Below are positions 7,229-15,062 of a stretch of DNA of 20,025 nucleotides, in pieces (within the stretch, counting starts at the first letter, position 1; the number at the start of each line of letters is the position of its first letter). Source of the DNA: DASXTB01 sp036505615 (GTDB lineage: Bacteria; Acidobacteriota; UBA6911; JACQSX01); contig DASXTB010000170.1 in NCBI GenBank assembly GCA_036505615.1, positions 1-20,025 on the forward strand, given 5' to 3'. The notes beneath the pieces are model-generated. The model was given only the letters and a program-made list of their open reading frames with translations. It made no database searches and was not told the origin of the DNA. The position numbers were made by a program, and so were the translations under genes.

Positions 7229-8248
7229 TCATTTACCTCGGACCGCAAGGTACTTCTTTGGGATTTTCAGTGCCATCGTGCCCATCACCGTCACAACGTC
7301 GTAACTGCCCTCGTAGCCGATGAGCAGATGGGCGGCCCAGGGCTCCAACCCGTAGTCATGGATCAGCCATTGGACCATGTCCGTGGTAGCGATCCTGAGC
7401 GCGTTGTCAAGAGAGCTGGCAAATTCCGGCTGGCTTCCCATGCTGATGATGTAATCGGAATTCTCAATCCGGGGACCAGTGAGATTGGCCTTCTTACGTA
7501 GATCGACGGTGAATTCAACGTCCATGGAAGTTTCAATACCGGTACCTGTCGGTTCCCCGTCAGCCTGAAGCGCATGGCCATCCCCCAGGAAGAATAACGC
7601 GCCTGCGTGATAGACGGGCAGTATCACGGTAGCGCCTTCGCCGACAGCGTTGTAGTCCAGGTTTCCTCCGTAAGAACCTGAAGGTGTGGAGGTGGGAGCA
7701 AAATCTCCTGCTGGAGCGACTCCCACACACCCGAGCATCGGCCGTGCCGGAAACTCAAGGCTGATTTTGTTGCTGACCGGCTCTCTCAGCCGAACCACAT
7801 TGCGGTTTAGATCGATATCCCACAGCACGAGATTGGAACGTCCTTTGCGCACCAGGTTTTCTTTATATCGATCCGAGTAAACCGTTTCTACATACTCGGG
7901 AGTGAGCGAGAAGAGCCCCAAACGATAAGCCGTGTAACCCCAGTCGCGATTGAGCTTCATTTTCACGAAGCGCACCAGCAGCGCATCGCCCGGCTCAGCC
8001 CCTTCGATGTAAAAGGGACCGGTGAGTGGGTTGGGAGGTTCCGGATGGCGATGGACACCCTTCTCGTCCTGTCCGCCGGAATCGAGGGTTTTGGTAACCA
8101 CCGTGTCGCCAGGCTTGACACGCAGCAGCACCGGATGGGTATGGGAGAAGGTGCGATAATATTGCGTCGCCACGACTTTGTGGATTTCGCCGAAGGCAAA
8201 CGTTGGAGGGCATAGCGCGATTAGAAACAGAAGTTTGGTCATCTTCAT
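7229..8248 (-). CDS. Exported acetamidase/formamidase-family protein
   Basis: This 339-residue protein belongs to the FmdA/AmdA family, which releases ammonia from formamide, acetamide or related amides. Visible family motifs are VKPGDTV near residue 44, TKTLDSGG at 52-59, NPLTGPFYIEGAEPGD at 73-88, MLGCVGVAP at 171-179, PSGSYGGNLD at 189-198 and LPVYHAGALFFLGDGHA at 210-226, ending in an Asp-Gly-His metal-site region. Length fits the family. The start at 8248 follows AAGGAGAT on the minus strand. The first 19 residues (MKMTKLLFLIALCPPTFAFG) form a signal peptide, which is uncommon because characterised formamidases are cytoplasmic; it should act in the periplasm. The gene is divergent from the aminopeptidase gene at 8389, sharing a 140-base control region. 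The substrate is not proven. Confidence 0.88.
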   Translation of the reverse strand: MKMTKLLFLIALCPPTFAFGEIHKVVATQYYRTFSHTHPVLLRVKPGDTVVTKTLDSGGQDEKGVHRHPEPPNPLTGPFYIEGAEPGDALLVRFVKMKLNRDWGYTAYRLGLFSLTPEYVETVYSDRYKENLVRKGRSNLVLWDIDLNRNVVRLREPVSNKISLEFPARPMLGCVGVAPAGDFAPTSTPSGSYGGNLDYNAVGEGATVILPVYHAGALFFLGDGHALQADGEPTGTGIETSMDVEFTVDLRKKANLTGPRIENSDYIISMGSQPEFASSLDNALRIATTDMVQWLIHDYGLEPWAAHLLIGYEGSYDVVTVMGTMALKIPKKYLAVRGK

Positions 8249-8388
8249 GCGGGATCTCCTTGTCTTGTCCGAGTGTCCATTTTACAAAATTGTTTGACTC
8301 TATTCCCTGGAGCAAGTAGAAGCAAGACAGCAACTCGCGAACTACAAATCCATTTTTAAAACCCCTCTTGCGAGGGAGGAGTATGGTG

Positions 8389-9870
8389 ATGATTCGACGA
8401 TTCCTGTTTGCTCTGGTGGTTGTTTTTGCCCTCCGTTCTGTTTTCGCGTCAGGGGGGGAATTTCAGGATGACCTGAAAGCTCGCCGCGCGCGGGCAATGG
8501 AGCAGATGGGCCCGCAATCGATGCTGGTCCTGTGGAGCGCTCCAGCTAAGGTGTATTCGCGCGATGTGGATTATAAATACCGGCAGGACAGCAACCTGTA
8601 CTACCTGACCGGCCTGGACCAGGAAGAGACCGTGCTGGTGCTCCTTCCAGGCGCCCGAGAACGAAAAGAGATGCTTTTCATCAAACCTCGCGACCCGGTT
8701 CGCGAGCACTGGGTGGGACATTTTCTCACCAGGGAAGAAGCCACCGCGCAAAGCGGAATCGCCGCCATCTATCTGACGACTGAATTTGAGTCTTTCATTA
8801 CATCGCTTCTCTCTCGGACTCCGTACGGATCTTTCAGGGAACAGAATGAATTCGACGCTTTTTTTAGAGCGCTAGACTCCGGTCAGGGGCGTCTGTTTCT
8901 GATTCTGTCTCCCCGGCCCAGTCTCTCCGAGCCACTCGATCCGGTACACCAGTTTGCCAACCGGATAAAGGAGCGCTTTTTTGGATTTTCGATTCAAGAC
9001 GCAACCAATCTGCTTCGCGATCTGCGGCAGATTAAAACGGCTTACGAGCAAAAGAATCTAGAGCAGAGCGTGGAGATCTCCAACGATGCGCATCTGGCCG
9101 GGATGAGAACCGCCCGTCCTGGAGTGTGGGAGTATGAAGTGGAGGCGGCCCTTGAGTATGTGTACAGGTCTCGGGGAGCGCTTGGCTGGGGCTATCCGTC
9201 CATTGTCGCCAGCGGCCCAAATGCCACCGTGCTTCATTACCAGCAGGGAACCCGCAGGATGGAGGCTGGAGATCTTCTCCTGGTCGATGCTGCCGCCAAT
9301 TACCAGTACCTAACCGGCGATATCACGCGCACTTATCCAGTCAGCGGGACGTTCAGCCCTCCTCAAAAAGACATCTACCGGATTGTGCTTGCCGCCCAGG
9401 AGCAGGGAATTAAGGCGGCAAAGGCGGGGTCCAAGCTTGCCGATATCCAGAAAAGGACTGTCGAAGTGATAAAGGATGGGCTATTCAAACTTGGGTTGGT
9501 CACCGACAAGTCGGGCGACCAGTACCGCACCTGGTCGACTCATGGCGCTTGCCACTGGATCGGTATGGACGTTCACGATACAGGAGATTCTTCGCGACCG
9601 CTTGCTCCTGGGATGGCTTTCGTAATCGAACCCGGCATCTATATCAGAGAAGGAGTCTTGGACAACCTCCCCAAGACGTCCGAAAATCTGAGTTTCATTG
9701 AGAAGGTTCGCCCTGTTTACGAGAAATACAAAAACATCGGTGTGCGCATCGAGGACTCTTTCCTGCTGACTGAATCAGGCTTAAAGCAGCTTTCGGCGAA
9801 GGTTCCCCGCGGCATCGAGGAAATTGAAAACTACATGAAATCGCAGTCGAGCCAGCATGCGGGACGTTAG
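8389..9870 (+). CDS. pepP: Exported Xaa-Pro aminopeptidase (aminopeptidase P, peptidase family M24B)
   Basis: The enzyme removes an N-terminal residue ahead of proline. I start at 8389 because GGGAGGA lies 8 bases upstream and the ATG opens the signal peptide MIRRFLFALVVVFALRSVFA. The ATG at 8383 is too close to the ribosome site, and the TTG at 8368 precedes it. This gives 493 residues. The aminopeptidase P N-terminal domain (about 25-170) shows DYKYRQDSNLYYLTGLD. The pita-bread domain carries the dinuclear metal site: Asp300 (LLVDAAA), Asp311 (GDITRTYP), His389 (GACHWIGMDVHDTG), Glu414 (VIEPG) and Glu455 (RIEDS). His396 of the VHD motif is also present. All five ligands are intact. An exported form fits peptide scavenging in the periplasm, alongside the divergent exported amidase-family protein. 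Confidence 0.93.
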   Translation: MIRRFLFALVVVFALRSVFASGGEFQDDLKARRARAMEQMGPQSMLVLWSAPAKVYSRDVDYKYRQDSNLYYLTGLDQEETVLVLLPGARERKEMLFIKPRDPVREHWVGHFLTREEATAQSGIAAIYLTTEFESFITSLLSRTPYGSFREQNEFDAFFRALDSGQGRLFLILSPRPSLSEPLDPVHQFANRIKERFFGFSIQDATNLLRDLRQIKTAYEQKNLEQSVEISNDAHLAGMRTARPGVWEYEVEAALEYVYRSRGALGWGYPSIVASGPNATVLHYQQGTRRMEAGDLLLVDAAANYQYLTGDITRTYPVSGTFSPPQKDIYRIVLAAQEQGIKAAKAGSKLADIQKRTVEVIKDGLFKLGLVTDKSGDQYRTWSTHGACHWIGMDVHDTGDSSRPLAPGMAFVIEPGIYIREGVLDNLPKTSENLSFIEKVRPVYEKYKNIGVRIEDSFLLTESGLKQLSAKVPRGIEEIENYMKSQSSQHAGR

Positions 9871-9959
9871 AGGTTATTCAGGGGGTGCCCTGGAAGGGCA
9901 CATGCTCGTAGCCCGGGATTGAAGCGTTTTTCAGCGGCCCGGTCGCGTGCTCGGTTAGT

Positions 9960-10138
9960 GGGAAATCTTGGCTCCACCGGCACGAGAACGTGAGAAAAAA
10001 TCAATTTGATTGTAGGGGCGGCCCTGCGTGGCCGCCCGGAGACGTGCGCCTTTATTGGAATACGGGCGACCACACAGGGCCGCCCCTACAGATGAAAGCA
10101 ATTTTTTCTCACGTTCCGAGCCCAGGGGAGGCCAAAAT
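9960..10138. repeat. Long inverted-repeat element (MITE-like) with arms of about 70 bases
   Basis: The arm at about 9968-10038 and the arm at about 10063-10134 are reverse complements, with a loop of about 24 bases. The inner part TGTAGGGGCGGCCCTG, and then GGCCGCCCG against GGTCGCCCG, agrees with two differences. The outer part GAACGTGAGAAAAAAT also agrees, and similarity continues to a TTGGC-type end. The element accounts for most of the 336-base gap 9871-10206. The flanking 9871-9959 and 10139-10196 show nothing I can name, and the ribosome site GGGAG of the next gene is at 10197-10201. There is no coding capacity; open frames crossing it are shadows. Confidence 0.75.
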
Positions 10139-10206
10139 GTCCAAACTCTAGAGCGCCAGCGTGCCTTGACCTCTTCGCGGTCTCCACTAAAGAAGCGGGA
10201 GAACAT

Positions 10207-11061
10207 ATGCCAGCCAAATCCAAAAAGGAGGAACCGAATCCGACCTTTATATTCAAGGGCACCGTCATGAAGCTCAGGTCCGCCACTATGGAAAACGTCC
10301 CTGTGTCGGACCGTACCATTGTAGTTAGAGTAGACCAGATTGTGGAGGCTCCGACCAGCCTTTCCCGGTATGCCGGTAAGGAAGTAACGGTGCAGTTGAG
10401 TGGCCGCGGGACAGTTAGAGTCGGCCAGGAGATGATGTTTTACACGGGCGCCTGGATTTTTGGCGACAGTGTCGCCGTGCAATCGGTCCGCCAAGAGCCG
10501 GTCAAAGCTTCTCATGACGCGCTGCTCGAGCGCGGCGGCGACCCGGTGGAGCATTTAAGAAATAGACAAATCCGAGCGCATTTCGACGACGTCCACTTGG
10601 TTTTAACCGGCAAGGTCACGGCCGTCAGGTTCCCCGCAGGCAGTTTAACCAGAGCCAAGAGCAGGAAGGCTGCCGGACAGAAGACTGACTGGAAGGGTCC
10701 TGCGAGTGAACATGATCCAAAATGGCAAGAGGCGGTGATTGAAATTACCGGTGTGCACAAGGGAAAGCATCCCCGCGGGAACATTGTTGTTAGATTTCCT
10801 AGCAGCACCGATGTGCGGTGGTACAAAGCGCCTAAGTTTCAACCAGGCCAGCGAGGATACTTCATGCTTCACAAAGTAAAACGCACACAGATGGAGCCGG
10901 CAAAAACGGTGGGCTCTCCAACTCGAGGACCAAAAGCAAAGGGACCAGAAGTCTACGCCGTGCTGCACCCAGAGGACTTCCAACCGTATGATCGGGAAGG
11001 CGGATTAAAGGCATTGCTCGACTCAGCTTTCTTGAAGAAAAAATCCGAGCCGCGCGCGTAA
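10207..11061 (+). CDS. Protein with two OB/NTR-like repeats, function unknown
   Basis: The ATG at 10207 has GGGAG 5 bases upstream. The 284-residue product has no signal peptide or membrane segment and has basic ends (MPAKSKKEEP; FLKKKSEPRA). It contains two similar beta-rich units. Unit one has FKGTVMKLRS (16-25), TIVVRVDQIVEAP (37-49) and VRVGQEMMFYTG (70-81). Unit two has LTGKVTAVRF (133-142), AVIEITGVHKG (176-186) and FQPGQRGYFMLHK (211-223). The order, an initial G-x-V strand, a V-x-V strand ending near a KG turn, and a PGQ-x-Y/F-x-hydrophobic strand, recalls the OB-fold of TIMP/NTR-like domains in bacterial proteins. That is a pattern match from memory, not a proven fold. It lies 41 bases before the BNR-propeller gene, which opens with a similar basic MPAxK start, so the two may form an operon. 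Confidence 0.75.
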   Translation: MPAKSKKEEPNPTFIFKGTVMKLRSATMENVPVSDRTIVVRVDQIVEAPTSLSRYAGKEVTVQLSGRGTVRVGQEMMFYTGAWIFGDSVAVQSVRQEPVKASHDALLERGGDPVEHLRNRQIRAHFDDVHLVLTGKVTAVRFPAGSLTRAKSRKAAGQKTDWKGPASEHDPKWQEAVIEITGVHKGKHPRGNIVVRFPSSTDVRWYKAPKFQPGQRGYFMLHKVKRTQMEPAKTVGSPTRGPKAKGPEVYAVLHPEDFQPYDREGGLKALLDSAFLKKKSEPRA

Positions 11062-11102
11062 GCAAGCGAACACTCCCAGGAATCCCCGCGAGAAGAGCAG
11101 GC

Positions 11103-12566
11103 ATGCCCGCAAGAAAAGAGAATAAGAGAGCAGCCAGGTCTACTGCAACCAGAAGGAAAACGGCCGCGCCGGGCGCCGCAGTACTGGTTGTCAACATGAT
11201 TCCAAAATCGCTCAGTGGTGAACAGCACCAGGACAGCGAGCCAACAATTGCCGTCAATCCCGCCAATCCTCTTCAGATCGCAGGTACGGCTTTCACGCCC
11301 GACCCGGCCCATGGAAACCGCGCTCCCATTTACGTCTCCACTGATGGCGGGAATACATGGACGCTAAATTCCATTGTCCCCAGCAGTGCCGCCGATGGCT
11401 CAGCCACAGCAGACATCACAGTGGCCTTCGCCAGCGCCAGCAACAACCTTTACGCGGGCATCGTCCGGCTCCCTTTTCCCGCGGATCGGCCTCGTCTGAA
11501 CATCCTCCGAACCAGCAATTTTCAGAGCGCCTCACCGATGATGGTGCTTGTGGATCGCACTGGCAGAGGCGTCGATCAGCCTTTCGTACAGGCGATTACT
11601 GTGTCTGGCGGACCGAATAAGGGCAAAGATCGAGTTTACGTCGGTGACAATGACTTCAATGCGCCAGGGGGTAGGACGGCGACTGTAGACGAATCGGCTA
11701 ACGCGGGGGGCGCGAATCCTGCTTTTCACTCGGTGAGAATTGAAAAACGGGCGACTCCTGGACAGGATGGACCGAGCGTCCGGCCTGCCGCGCACGCTGA
11801 TGGGACCGTCTATGCCGCTTTCTATTCCTGGCGTTCATTCAACAGCAGCACCGGGGCGGGTACTGCCGACATTGTCGTCGTCCGCGATGATCAGGGAGGA
11901 ACAGGGCTGAATCCGTTTACCGCCCTTATCGATCCCGCTGACGGTAGGGCTGGAATCAGGGTGGCCAGGGGCGTTCGATTCACCTTTGGCAGTTTCCTGG
12001 GGTTGCAGCGTATTGGAGGGGACGTCTCGATTGCGATAGATCCTTCAAACAGCTCGGCTGTATATCTTGCTTGGGCCGACTATCAGGGATCGACGTACAC
12101 GCTGCATGTGCGCCGCTCTATCAACCGGGGTGTCACGTGGTCGGGCGCCGATTTGCGAACGGTTTTTAACGCAACCAATCCCGCCCTGGCGATCAACAGC
12201 GCGAGTAAGATTGGTTTCCTATATCAGCAACTTAGCGGCTTGGGAGCGAGTCAAAGGTGGGTCAGCAAACTAGAGCTTAGCGCCGGCGGCGCCAACTGGA
12301 CTAGCCTGGTTCTTGCTACGGTGGCGGCCAATGTGCCGCCCAAGCAATTTGACCCTTACATCGGAGACTATGATCATCTGCTGGCAGTGGGGAAAGATTT
12401 CTACGGCGTGTTTTCGGCGAACAATACTCCCAACAACGCAAATTTTCCCAATGGAGTTGTTTACCGGCGAAATGCGAATTTCGCCACGCACACCCTGCTG
12501 GATGTCGACAACCGAACGCCGGTGAACGTCTCCATCGACCCCTTCTTTTTTAGGGTGCTGGGATGA
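11103..12566 (+). CDS. BNR/sialidase-like beta-propeller protein
   Basis: The 487-residue protein carries Asp-box (BNR) motifs: YVSTDGGNTW at 77-86 is canonical, and SINRGVTW at 339-346 is degenerate. Between them are recurring propeller strands (IAVNPANP at 49-56, VSIAIDPSNSSAVYLAW at 308-324, IGDYDHLLAVGKDFYGVFS at 420-438). The N-terminal EPTIAVNPANPLQIAGTAF pattern is typical of secreted sialidase/exo-alpha-sialidase-like proteins of soil bacteria. Catalytic sialidase features (the Arg triad, FRIP motif) are not seen, so a binding or structural role is as likely as glycosidase activity. The N-terminus (MPARKENKRAARSTATRRKT) is strongly basic and is followed by GAAVLVV, which is too short for an ordinary signal peptide; localisation is therefore unclear. 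The ribosome site is weak. The stop codon lies 2 bases from the stop of the convergent HD-GYP gene. Confidence 0.8.
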   Translation: MPARKENKRAARSTATRRKTAAPGAAVLVVNMIPKSLSGEQHQDSEPTIAVNPANPLQIAGTAFTPDPAHGNRAPIYVSTDGGNTWTLNSIVPSSAADGSATADITVAFASASNNLYAGIVRLPFPADRPRLNILRTSNFQSASPMMVLVDRTGRGVDQPFVQAITVSGGPNKGKDRVYVGDNDFNAPGGRTATVDESANAGGANPAFHSVRIEKRATPGQDGPSVRPAAHADGTVYAAFYSWRSFNSSTGAGTADIVVVRDDQGGTGLNPFTALIDPADGRAGIRVARGVRFTFGSFLGLQRIGGDVSIAIDPSNSSAVYLAWADYQGSTYTLHVRRSINRGVTWSGADLRTVFNATNPALAINSASKIGFLYQQLSGLGASQRWVSKLELSAGGANWTSLVLATVAANVPPKQFDPYIGDYDHLLAVGKDFYGVFSANNTPNNANFPNGVVYRRNANFATHTLLDVDNRTPVNVSIDPFFFRVLG

Positions 12567-12568
12567 TC

Positions 12569-13582
12569 TTAGACCATCACTTCGGGAACTTCCATCTGCC
12601 CTTTGCGAAAAGCCAGCAGGAAGGCATCTACGACTTTCGGATCAAACTCTGTGCCGGCACCTTTCACAATGATCTCCTTGGCATCAAATGGGGACATTGC
12701 CTTGCGATAGGGCCTGTCGCTGGTGAGTGAATCGTAGACATCCGCTACCGAAATAATGCGCGCTTCCAGAGGGATCTCTTCGCCTCGGGTGGGGTGATAA
12801 CCGGAGCCGTCGAACTTGTCGTGGTGTGCCAGGATGATGGGAAGAATGCGCCGCAGTGATCCTCCTACCGGCTGCAGCAGTTCGGCTCCCTTGTCAACGT
12901 GCAGAGACATTTCCCGGAATTCTTCCTCGGTGAGCCGTGCTGCCTTGTAGAGAATCTCCCGGCTGACGTCCAGTTTGCCGATGTCGTGGAGCATGGCCGC
13001 AGCGCGTACGTCTTCAATCCTTTCTGGATCTAATCCAATGTACGCGGCAACTTTGACGGCGTAGACCGAAACGCGGTAGGAATGATTTTGGGTGTATTTG
13101 TCCTTGGAAATGAAGTGGCGAAGGATCAGCAGAATTCCATGGTAGGTCTCGCGGAGCTCCCGCACGCGGGCCTCTTTGTTTTCGTAAAGTGTTCCCATGG
13201 CGTAGGCGGTGACCACCAGGATTCCAGCCCAGAGCATGATCTCAAACCACCGCTGTTCCTCCCGCAGGACCGTGACCCTCTCATTGAGTAATCTGGGGTT
13301 AATGTAAAGAAGCAGGACCACTACGAACACGCTTGCAAATGCTGTCAAAGTAGCATGGCGCCGGCCATAGAAATAGGCGGAAAACAATGTGGGTAGAGTG
13401 TACAACCCGAGCACCATGTGGTCGGCGGCCACCAGGTAATTTACCAGGGCCGCGATCAGGAACATTGACAGAATCAGCCACAGCTCCGTGTTTGCCTGTG
13501 CCAGACGGCGAAATACTGGTGTCGCCGTCGTAGGATCACGCCGAATTGTCGGCATAGGCTCGACTTTCTCGAGTGCTTTCAT
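12569..13582 (-). CDS. Membrane-anchored HD-GYP domain protein (putative cyclic-di-GMP phosphodiesterase)
   Basis: I start at 13582, where AGGAAA precedes an ATG; the frame also opens at a TTG at 13621, which would add 13 residues. The 337-residue product has four hydrophobic segments in residues 34-130 (LWLILSMFLIAALVNYL, a second around GLYTLPTLFSAYF, a third around FASVFVVVLLLYI, a fourth around LWAGILVVTAYAM), then a short helical linker and an HD-GYP domain. Motifs are NHSYRVS (His167), LHDIGK (His199, Asp200), the HHDKFDGSGYH segment (from about His253), and VADVYDSLTSDRPYR (Asp281). The metal ligands are intact, but the name motif GYP reads GYH. Family members hydrolyse cyclic-di-GMP, or 3'3'-cGAMP in some cases. 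It likely senses a membrane signal and adjusts second-messenger level. The convergent propeller gene ends 2 bases away, with no terminator between. Confidence 0.92.
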   Translation of the reverse strand: MKALEKVEPMPTIRRDPTTATPVFRRLAQANTELWLILSMFLIAALVNYLVAADHMVLGLYTLPTLFSAYFYGRRHATLTAFASVFVVVLLLYINPRLLNERVTVLREEQRWFEIMLWAGILVVTAYAMGTLYENKEARVRELRETYHGILLILRHFISKDKYTQNHSYRVSVYAVKVAAYIGLDPERIEDVRAAAMLHDIGKLDVSREILYKAARLTEEEFREMSLHVDKGAELLQPVGGSLRRILPIILAHHDKFDGSGYHPTRGEEIPLEARIISVADVYDSLTSDRPYRKAMSPFDAKEIIVKGAGTEFDPKVVDAFLLAFRKGQMEVPEVMV

Positions 13583-13834
13583 TTTTCCTCGGGAACTTCC
13601 TGTAGCCTCAGTAATAATCAACTTTGCACCGCCAAAAGGCGATCCAAATCACGTTTTTGCGCAGAGCGCGAGGTTAGTCACAGAAGTAGCTCACAGGCAT
13701 CGTGCTTTTGCGGCAGCTGCGGCTCGGATCGATTGTGCTCCTCGCGGCCGTCGCGGTGAGATTTCTTCTCATTTTCCGGTAGCCGGCATGCGACAATCTT
13801 GCCTTTTTTGCCGGGAAAAGTTACTGTCCTGCGC

Positions 13835-14098
13835 ATGGCCAAAAAGCTGATTTTGATTGGCTTGGTGGTTCTGGCAATCGGAGCCTTCTTTTATTACCTT
13901 ACAGTTTCTTCCATCAAGTTTGAATGCGAAGTCGTGCTTGAGTACAAAGGGCGCACGATTCGCGCGCCTGCGTCCGGGGCCACAAAAGAAGACGCCGTCC
14001 GGACCGCTGTTACCGTCGCCTGTGGCCAGCTTGCTAACGGTATGACCGAGCTGATCGAATGTGAAAACACCAAGCCCAAGCAGGTTCGCTGGAAATAG
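13835..14098 (+). CDS. Small membrane-anchored protein of unknown function
   Basis: The predicted 87-residue product starts MAKK, followed by a single hydrophobic segment (LILIGLVVLAIGAFFYYLTV, residues 5-24). It would serve as an uncleaved anchor or signal sequence. The remainder is a small soluble part with cysteines in FECEV, VACGQ and IECEN, and a segment GATKEDAVRTAVTVACGQL that looks like a helix of a compact alpha/beta domain. I know no named family. No good ribosome site precedes the ATG, and an upstream TTG at 13799 is in frame, so the start is uncertain. The 252 bases before it (13583-13834) contain no RNA gene or repeat that I can see. A heptad repeat array begins 5 bases after the stop. 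Confidence 0.6.
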   Translation: MAKKLILIGLVVLAIGAFFYYLTVSSIKFECEVVLEYKGRTIRAPASGATKEDAVRTAVTVACGQLANGMTELIECENTKPKQVRWK

Positions 14099-14103
14099 GA
14101 TAG

Positions 14104-14165
14104 GTATCAGCCATCAGTCATCAGTCAACGGTCAACGGTTGTCTGTTGAGGCGTTGATGAATTGA
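14104..14165. repeat. Degenerate heptanucleotide array (CATCAGT/CAACGGT type)
   Basis: Just after the stop of the small membrane protein gene the sequence reads as 7-base units: CCATCAG, TCATCAG, TCAACGG, TCAACGG, TTGTCTG, and then decaying units. The later part (TTGAGGC, GTTGATG, AATTGAT) contains partial reverse complements of the first, so a weak inverted layout is possible. It is the smallest and most degraded of several heptad loci in this half of the window. Confidence 0.55.
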
Positions 14166-14183
14166 TTTCTTAGTAGCGGGTTA

Positions 14184-14212
14184 TTGACAAACATTCACTA
14201 CACAGGTTTACG
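14184..14212 (+). promoter_or_regulatory. Possible promoter for the outer-membrane barrel gene
   Basis: A perfect -35 hexamer TTGACA lies at 14184-14189. At a spacing of 17 the -10 position holds TTTACG, which agrees at only 3 positions with the consensus. The site is 31 bases upstream of the start codon at 14243, which leaves a short leader with the ribosome site AAAGGAG. I give this low confidence because the -10 is poor. Confidence 0.25.
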
Positions 14213-14242
14213 AAGAGTGCAGAATAGAAGAAAGGAGAGCCG

Positions 14243-14791
14243 ATGAAACGTGGAATACCGCTTCTAATCTTACTGTGGGCAGGTATGGCGGCGAGCGCTT
14301 ACGCTCAGTCGGAGTTCCAGCTCTTTGTCGGAGGTTACAATCCAGGATCACAGCTAAGCGGAACGAATTTTGACAATGGAGCGCTCCTCGGTTTTCGGCT
14401 GGGTCACTCTATTGCCCGTCTTTTCGGCACTGAGTTCTCCTATACCTACGTGAAGAATCTTCAGGACAAGGGGAGGAATTTCGACGGCCGGGCGCATCTC
14501 CTAAACGGAAACTTCCAGGTCCAGCTCCCGGTCGGACGAGCAGTTCCTTTTGCCACGGTGGGAATGGGAAATATCATTGGCGAAACGCAGAATATATTAA
14601 AGCTCAAAAGCTCTTTTGCGTGGAATGCGGGAGGTGGGTTGAAGCTGCGCCGTCTGGCCGGCCCGGTGGGTGCTCGGTTTGACGTGCGGTACTACAAGGT
14701 GCCCGACGGCGTAGAAATCTTGGGGATCAACACTCGAAAAGTGGATTTTGATTTCGCCGAGGTCAGCGGCGGGCTGCTGATCACTTTTTAG
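14243..14791 (+). CDS. Outer-membrane beta-barrel protein (OmpA/OmpW-like barrel)
   Basis: The ATG at 14243 follows AAAGGAG and opens the signal peptide MKRGIPLLILLWAGMAASAYAQ, with cleavage after AYA (residue 21). The 161-residue mature part alternates hydrophobic and polar residues in short strands separated by turns, as in small 8-stranded barrels: FQLFVGGYNPG, LGFRLGHSIARLFGTEFSYTYV, HLLNGNFQVQLP, FATVGMGNIIG, FAWNAGGGLKLRR, GARFDVRYYKV, and a final strand AEVSGGLLITF ending in Phe, the usual BAM recognition residue. Length and layout fit OmpA-like or 'outer membrane protein beta-barrel' domain families common in Acidobacteriota. No enzyme role is seen. A heptad inverted-repeat locus starts about 25 bases after the stop. 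Confidence 0.85.
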   Translation: MKRGIPLLILLWAGMAASAYAQSEFQLFVGGYNPGSQLSGTNFDNGALLGFRLGHSIARLFGTEFSYTYVKNLQDKGRNFDGRAHLLNGNFQVQLPVGRAVPFATVGMGNIIGETQNILKLKSSFAWNAGGGLKLRRLAGPVGARFDVRYYKVPDGVEILGINTRKVDFDFAEVSGGLLITF

Positions 14792-14815
14792 TTTCAAATT
14801 GTAGAAGAAGGCGGA

Positions 14816-15050
14816 AAGCAGAGAGCCAGGCCGCAGACGGCAGGAAGCAGGAGGCAGACGGCAGGAGGCAGGAAGCAGACGGCAGGAGGCAGGAAAGAGA
14901 AACTATTCGGTAGTGACGTTATTTCATATTTCATTCGACCGATGACTACGCCAACTACCTCATTCTCCCTGCCCTCTGCCTCCTGCCGTCTGCTTCCTGC
15001 TTCCTGCCGACTGCCTCCTGCTTCCTGCCGTCTGCTTCCTGCTTCCTGAC
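14816..15050. repeat. Heptanucleotide inverted array (NNNGCAG units), about 82 + 71 + 82 bases
   Basis: The left array (14816-14897) is a run of 7-base units of form NNNGCAG, mainly ACGGCAG, GAAGCAG and GAGGCAG. The right array (14969-15050) is the reverse complement type, CTGCNNN, with the same three variants plus a few others. Aligning the left array with the reverse complement of the right, eight consecutive units agree in variant order with only two single-base differences. The arms therefore arose by inverted duplication rather than independently. The 71-base spacer is non-repetitive. The element fills the gap between the barrel gene and the hydroxylase gene, ending 12 bases before the latter's start codon. 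Confidence 0.85.
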
Positions 15051-15062
15051 TTTGAGGGTGCC

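Noticed and set aside
7004..7501. Open frame of 165 codons after the patatin gene
   Set aside because: It runs through the hairpin repeats and is antisense to the well supported acetamidase-family gene.
9955..10554. Minus-strand open frame of 199 codons across the 10.0 kb palindrome
   Set aside because: It crosses an inverted repeat and the start of a better supported gene, and its composition follows the palindrome.
13583..13834. Possible tRNA or small RNA in the divergent gap
   Set aside because: I could not find a cloverleaf, a T-loop GTTCRA pattern or a terminator there; a covariance-model scan would settle it.
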